Below, one piece after another: positions 63,225-64,000 of a DNA stretch of 64,000 nucleotides. Location: positions 21,902,444 through 21,966,443 of the forward strand of contig CM051020.1 of NCBI GenBank assembly GCA_027704905.1. The letters run 5' to 3'. The notes under the pieces were generated by a model. That model saw nothing but the letters and a program-made list of their open reading frames with translations, had not been told where the DNA came from and searched no databases. The position numbers were made by a program, and so were the translations under genes. The number at the start of each line of letters is the position of its first letter. The stretch's first letter is position 1. The stretch is from Muraenolepis orangiensis. Taxonomy: Eukaryota > Chordata > Actinopteri > Gadiformes > Muraenolepididae.

Positions 63225-64000
63225 GATGCTTTCATTCCAAACGACTTACAGTGGATTCAGAGACAGGTCATTAAGGAGCAGGTAGGGGTTAGACAGTACA
63301 GAGACAGGTCATTAAGGAGCAGGTAGGGGTTAGACAGTACAGAGACAGGTCATTAAGGAGCAGGTAGGGGTTAGACGGTACAGAGACAGGTCATTAAGGA
63401 GCAGGTAGGGGTTAGACAGTACAGAGACAGGTCATTAAGGAGCAGGTAGGGATTAGACAGTACAGAGACAGGTAATTATGGAGCACTTAAGGGTTAGACA
63501 GTACAGATACAGGCCATTAAGGAGCAGGTATTGTCTCTACACAGTACAGAGATAAGCCATTAAGGACAGGTAGGGGTTAGACAGTACAGAGACAAGCCAT
63601 TAAGGACAGGTAGGGTTAGACGGTACAGAGACAGGTCATTATGGAGCAGGTAGGGGTTAGACCGTACAGAGACAGGTCATTAAGGAGCTGGTAGGGGTTA
63701 GACAGGTCATTAAGGAGCAGGTAGGGGTTAGACAGTACAGAGACGGGTCATTATGGAGCACTTAAGGGTTAGACAGTACAGATACAGGCCATTAAGGAGC
63801 AGGTATTGTCTCTGTACACAGTACAGAGATAAGCCATTAAGGACAGGTAGGGGTTAGACTGTACAGAGACAGGTCATTATTGAGCAGGTATGGGTTAGAC
63901 AGTACAGAGACATGTCAATAAGGAGCAGGTAGGGGTTAGACAGTACAGAGACAGGTCATTAAGGAGCAGGTAGGGGTTGGACAGTACAGAGACAAGTCAT
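63225..64000. repeat. 41-bp minisatellite running off the window
   Basis: Unit GAGACAGGTCATTAAGGAGC plus AGGTAGGGGTTAGACAGTACA; about 18 copies, some shortened. It starts right after GATGCTTTCATTCCAAACGA, a common fish SINE/LINE motif. Confidence 0.95.

Overview
This is vertebrate nuclear DNA, almost certainly from a teleost fish. The coding exons are small, have GT-AG boundaries and encode clear orthologues of vertebrate proteins. The non-coding part is full of long dinucleotide arrays, minisatellites, tRNA-derived SINE pieces and decayed DNA transposons and LINEs. The very high density of long (CA)n, (CT)n and (GA)n arrays recalls cod-like (gadiform) genomes, but that is an inference. There are no bacterial-style operons, CRISPR arrays or rRNA genes, and no intact tRNA gene was seen.

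Layout: (1) 1-22.3 kb, + strand: the 3' part of abi1 (Abl interactor 1). Ten coding exons from 5569 to the stop at 22029 encode 467 residues, including a 15-nt microexon and the C-terminal SH3 domain. The first two coding exons lie upstream of the window. (2) 24.5-31.3 kb, - strand: a complete pdss1 (decaprenyl diphosphate synthase subunit 1), 10 coding exons and about 388 residues, convergent with abi1. (3) 31.4-37.5 kb: a transposon graveyard holding a P-element/THAP-like element with inverted ends, two LINE reverse-transcriptase fragments and hAT remnants. (4) 37.66-51.81 kb, - strand: apbb1ip (RIAM), 14 coding exons and about 824 residues, with a long proline-rich C-terminal exon. (5) 51.8-61.4 kb: repeat-rich DNA with one candidate 26-nt exon and one unassigned ORF. 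(6) 61.86-62.50 kb, + strand: first coding exon of an unrecognised secreted, cysteine-containing protein. (7) 63.2-64.0 kb: a minisatellite running off the end. The order abi1-pdss1-apbb1ip matches the human 10p12 block as I remember it.

Roles: Abi1 belongs to the WAVE complex and Apbb1ip/RIAM links Rap1 to talin, Ena/VASP and profilin, so both act on actin. Pdss1 makes the isoprenoid tail of ubiquinone in mitochondria and is a positional neighbour only.

I found no wholly new biological system. The most interesting theme is tandem repeats next to splice sites: an array that copies a pdss1 3' splice site six times; a stretch of about 650 nt with no AG directly upstream of another pdss1 exon; a CU array of about 190 nt upstream of the abi1 microexon; a (CA)n tract starting a few bases into an apbb1ip intron with a weak donor; and in-frame GGA and proline-codon repeats that have enlarged the RIAM C-terminus. 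Exon boundaries were placed by hand from protein similarity, reading phase and splice consensus, and all phases close exactly.
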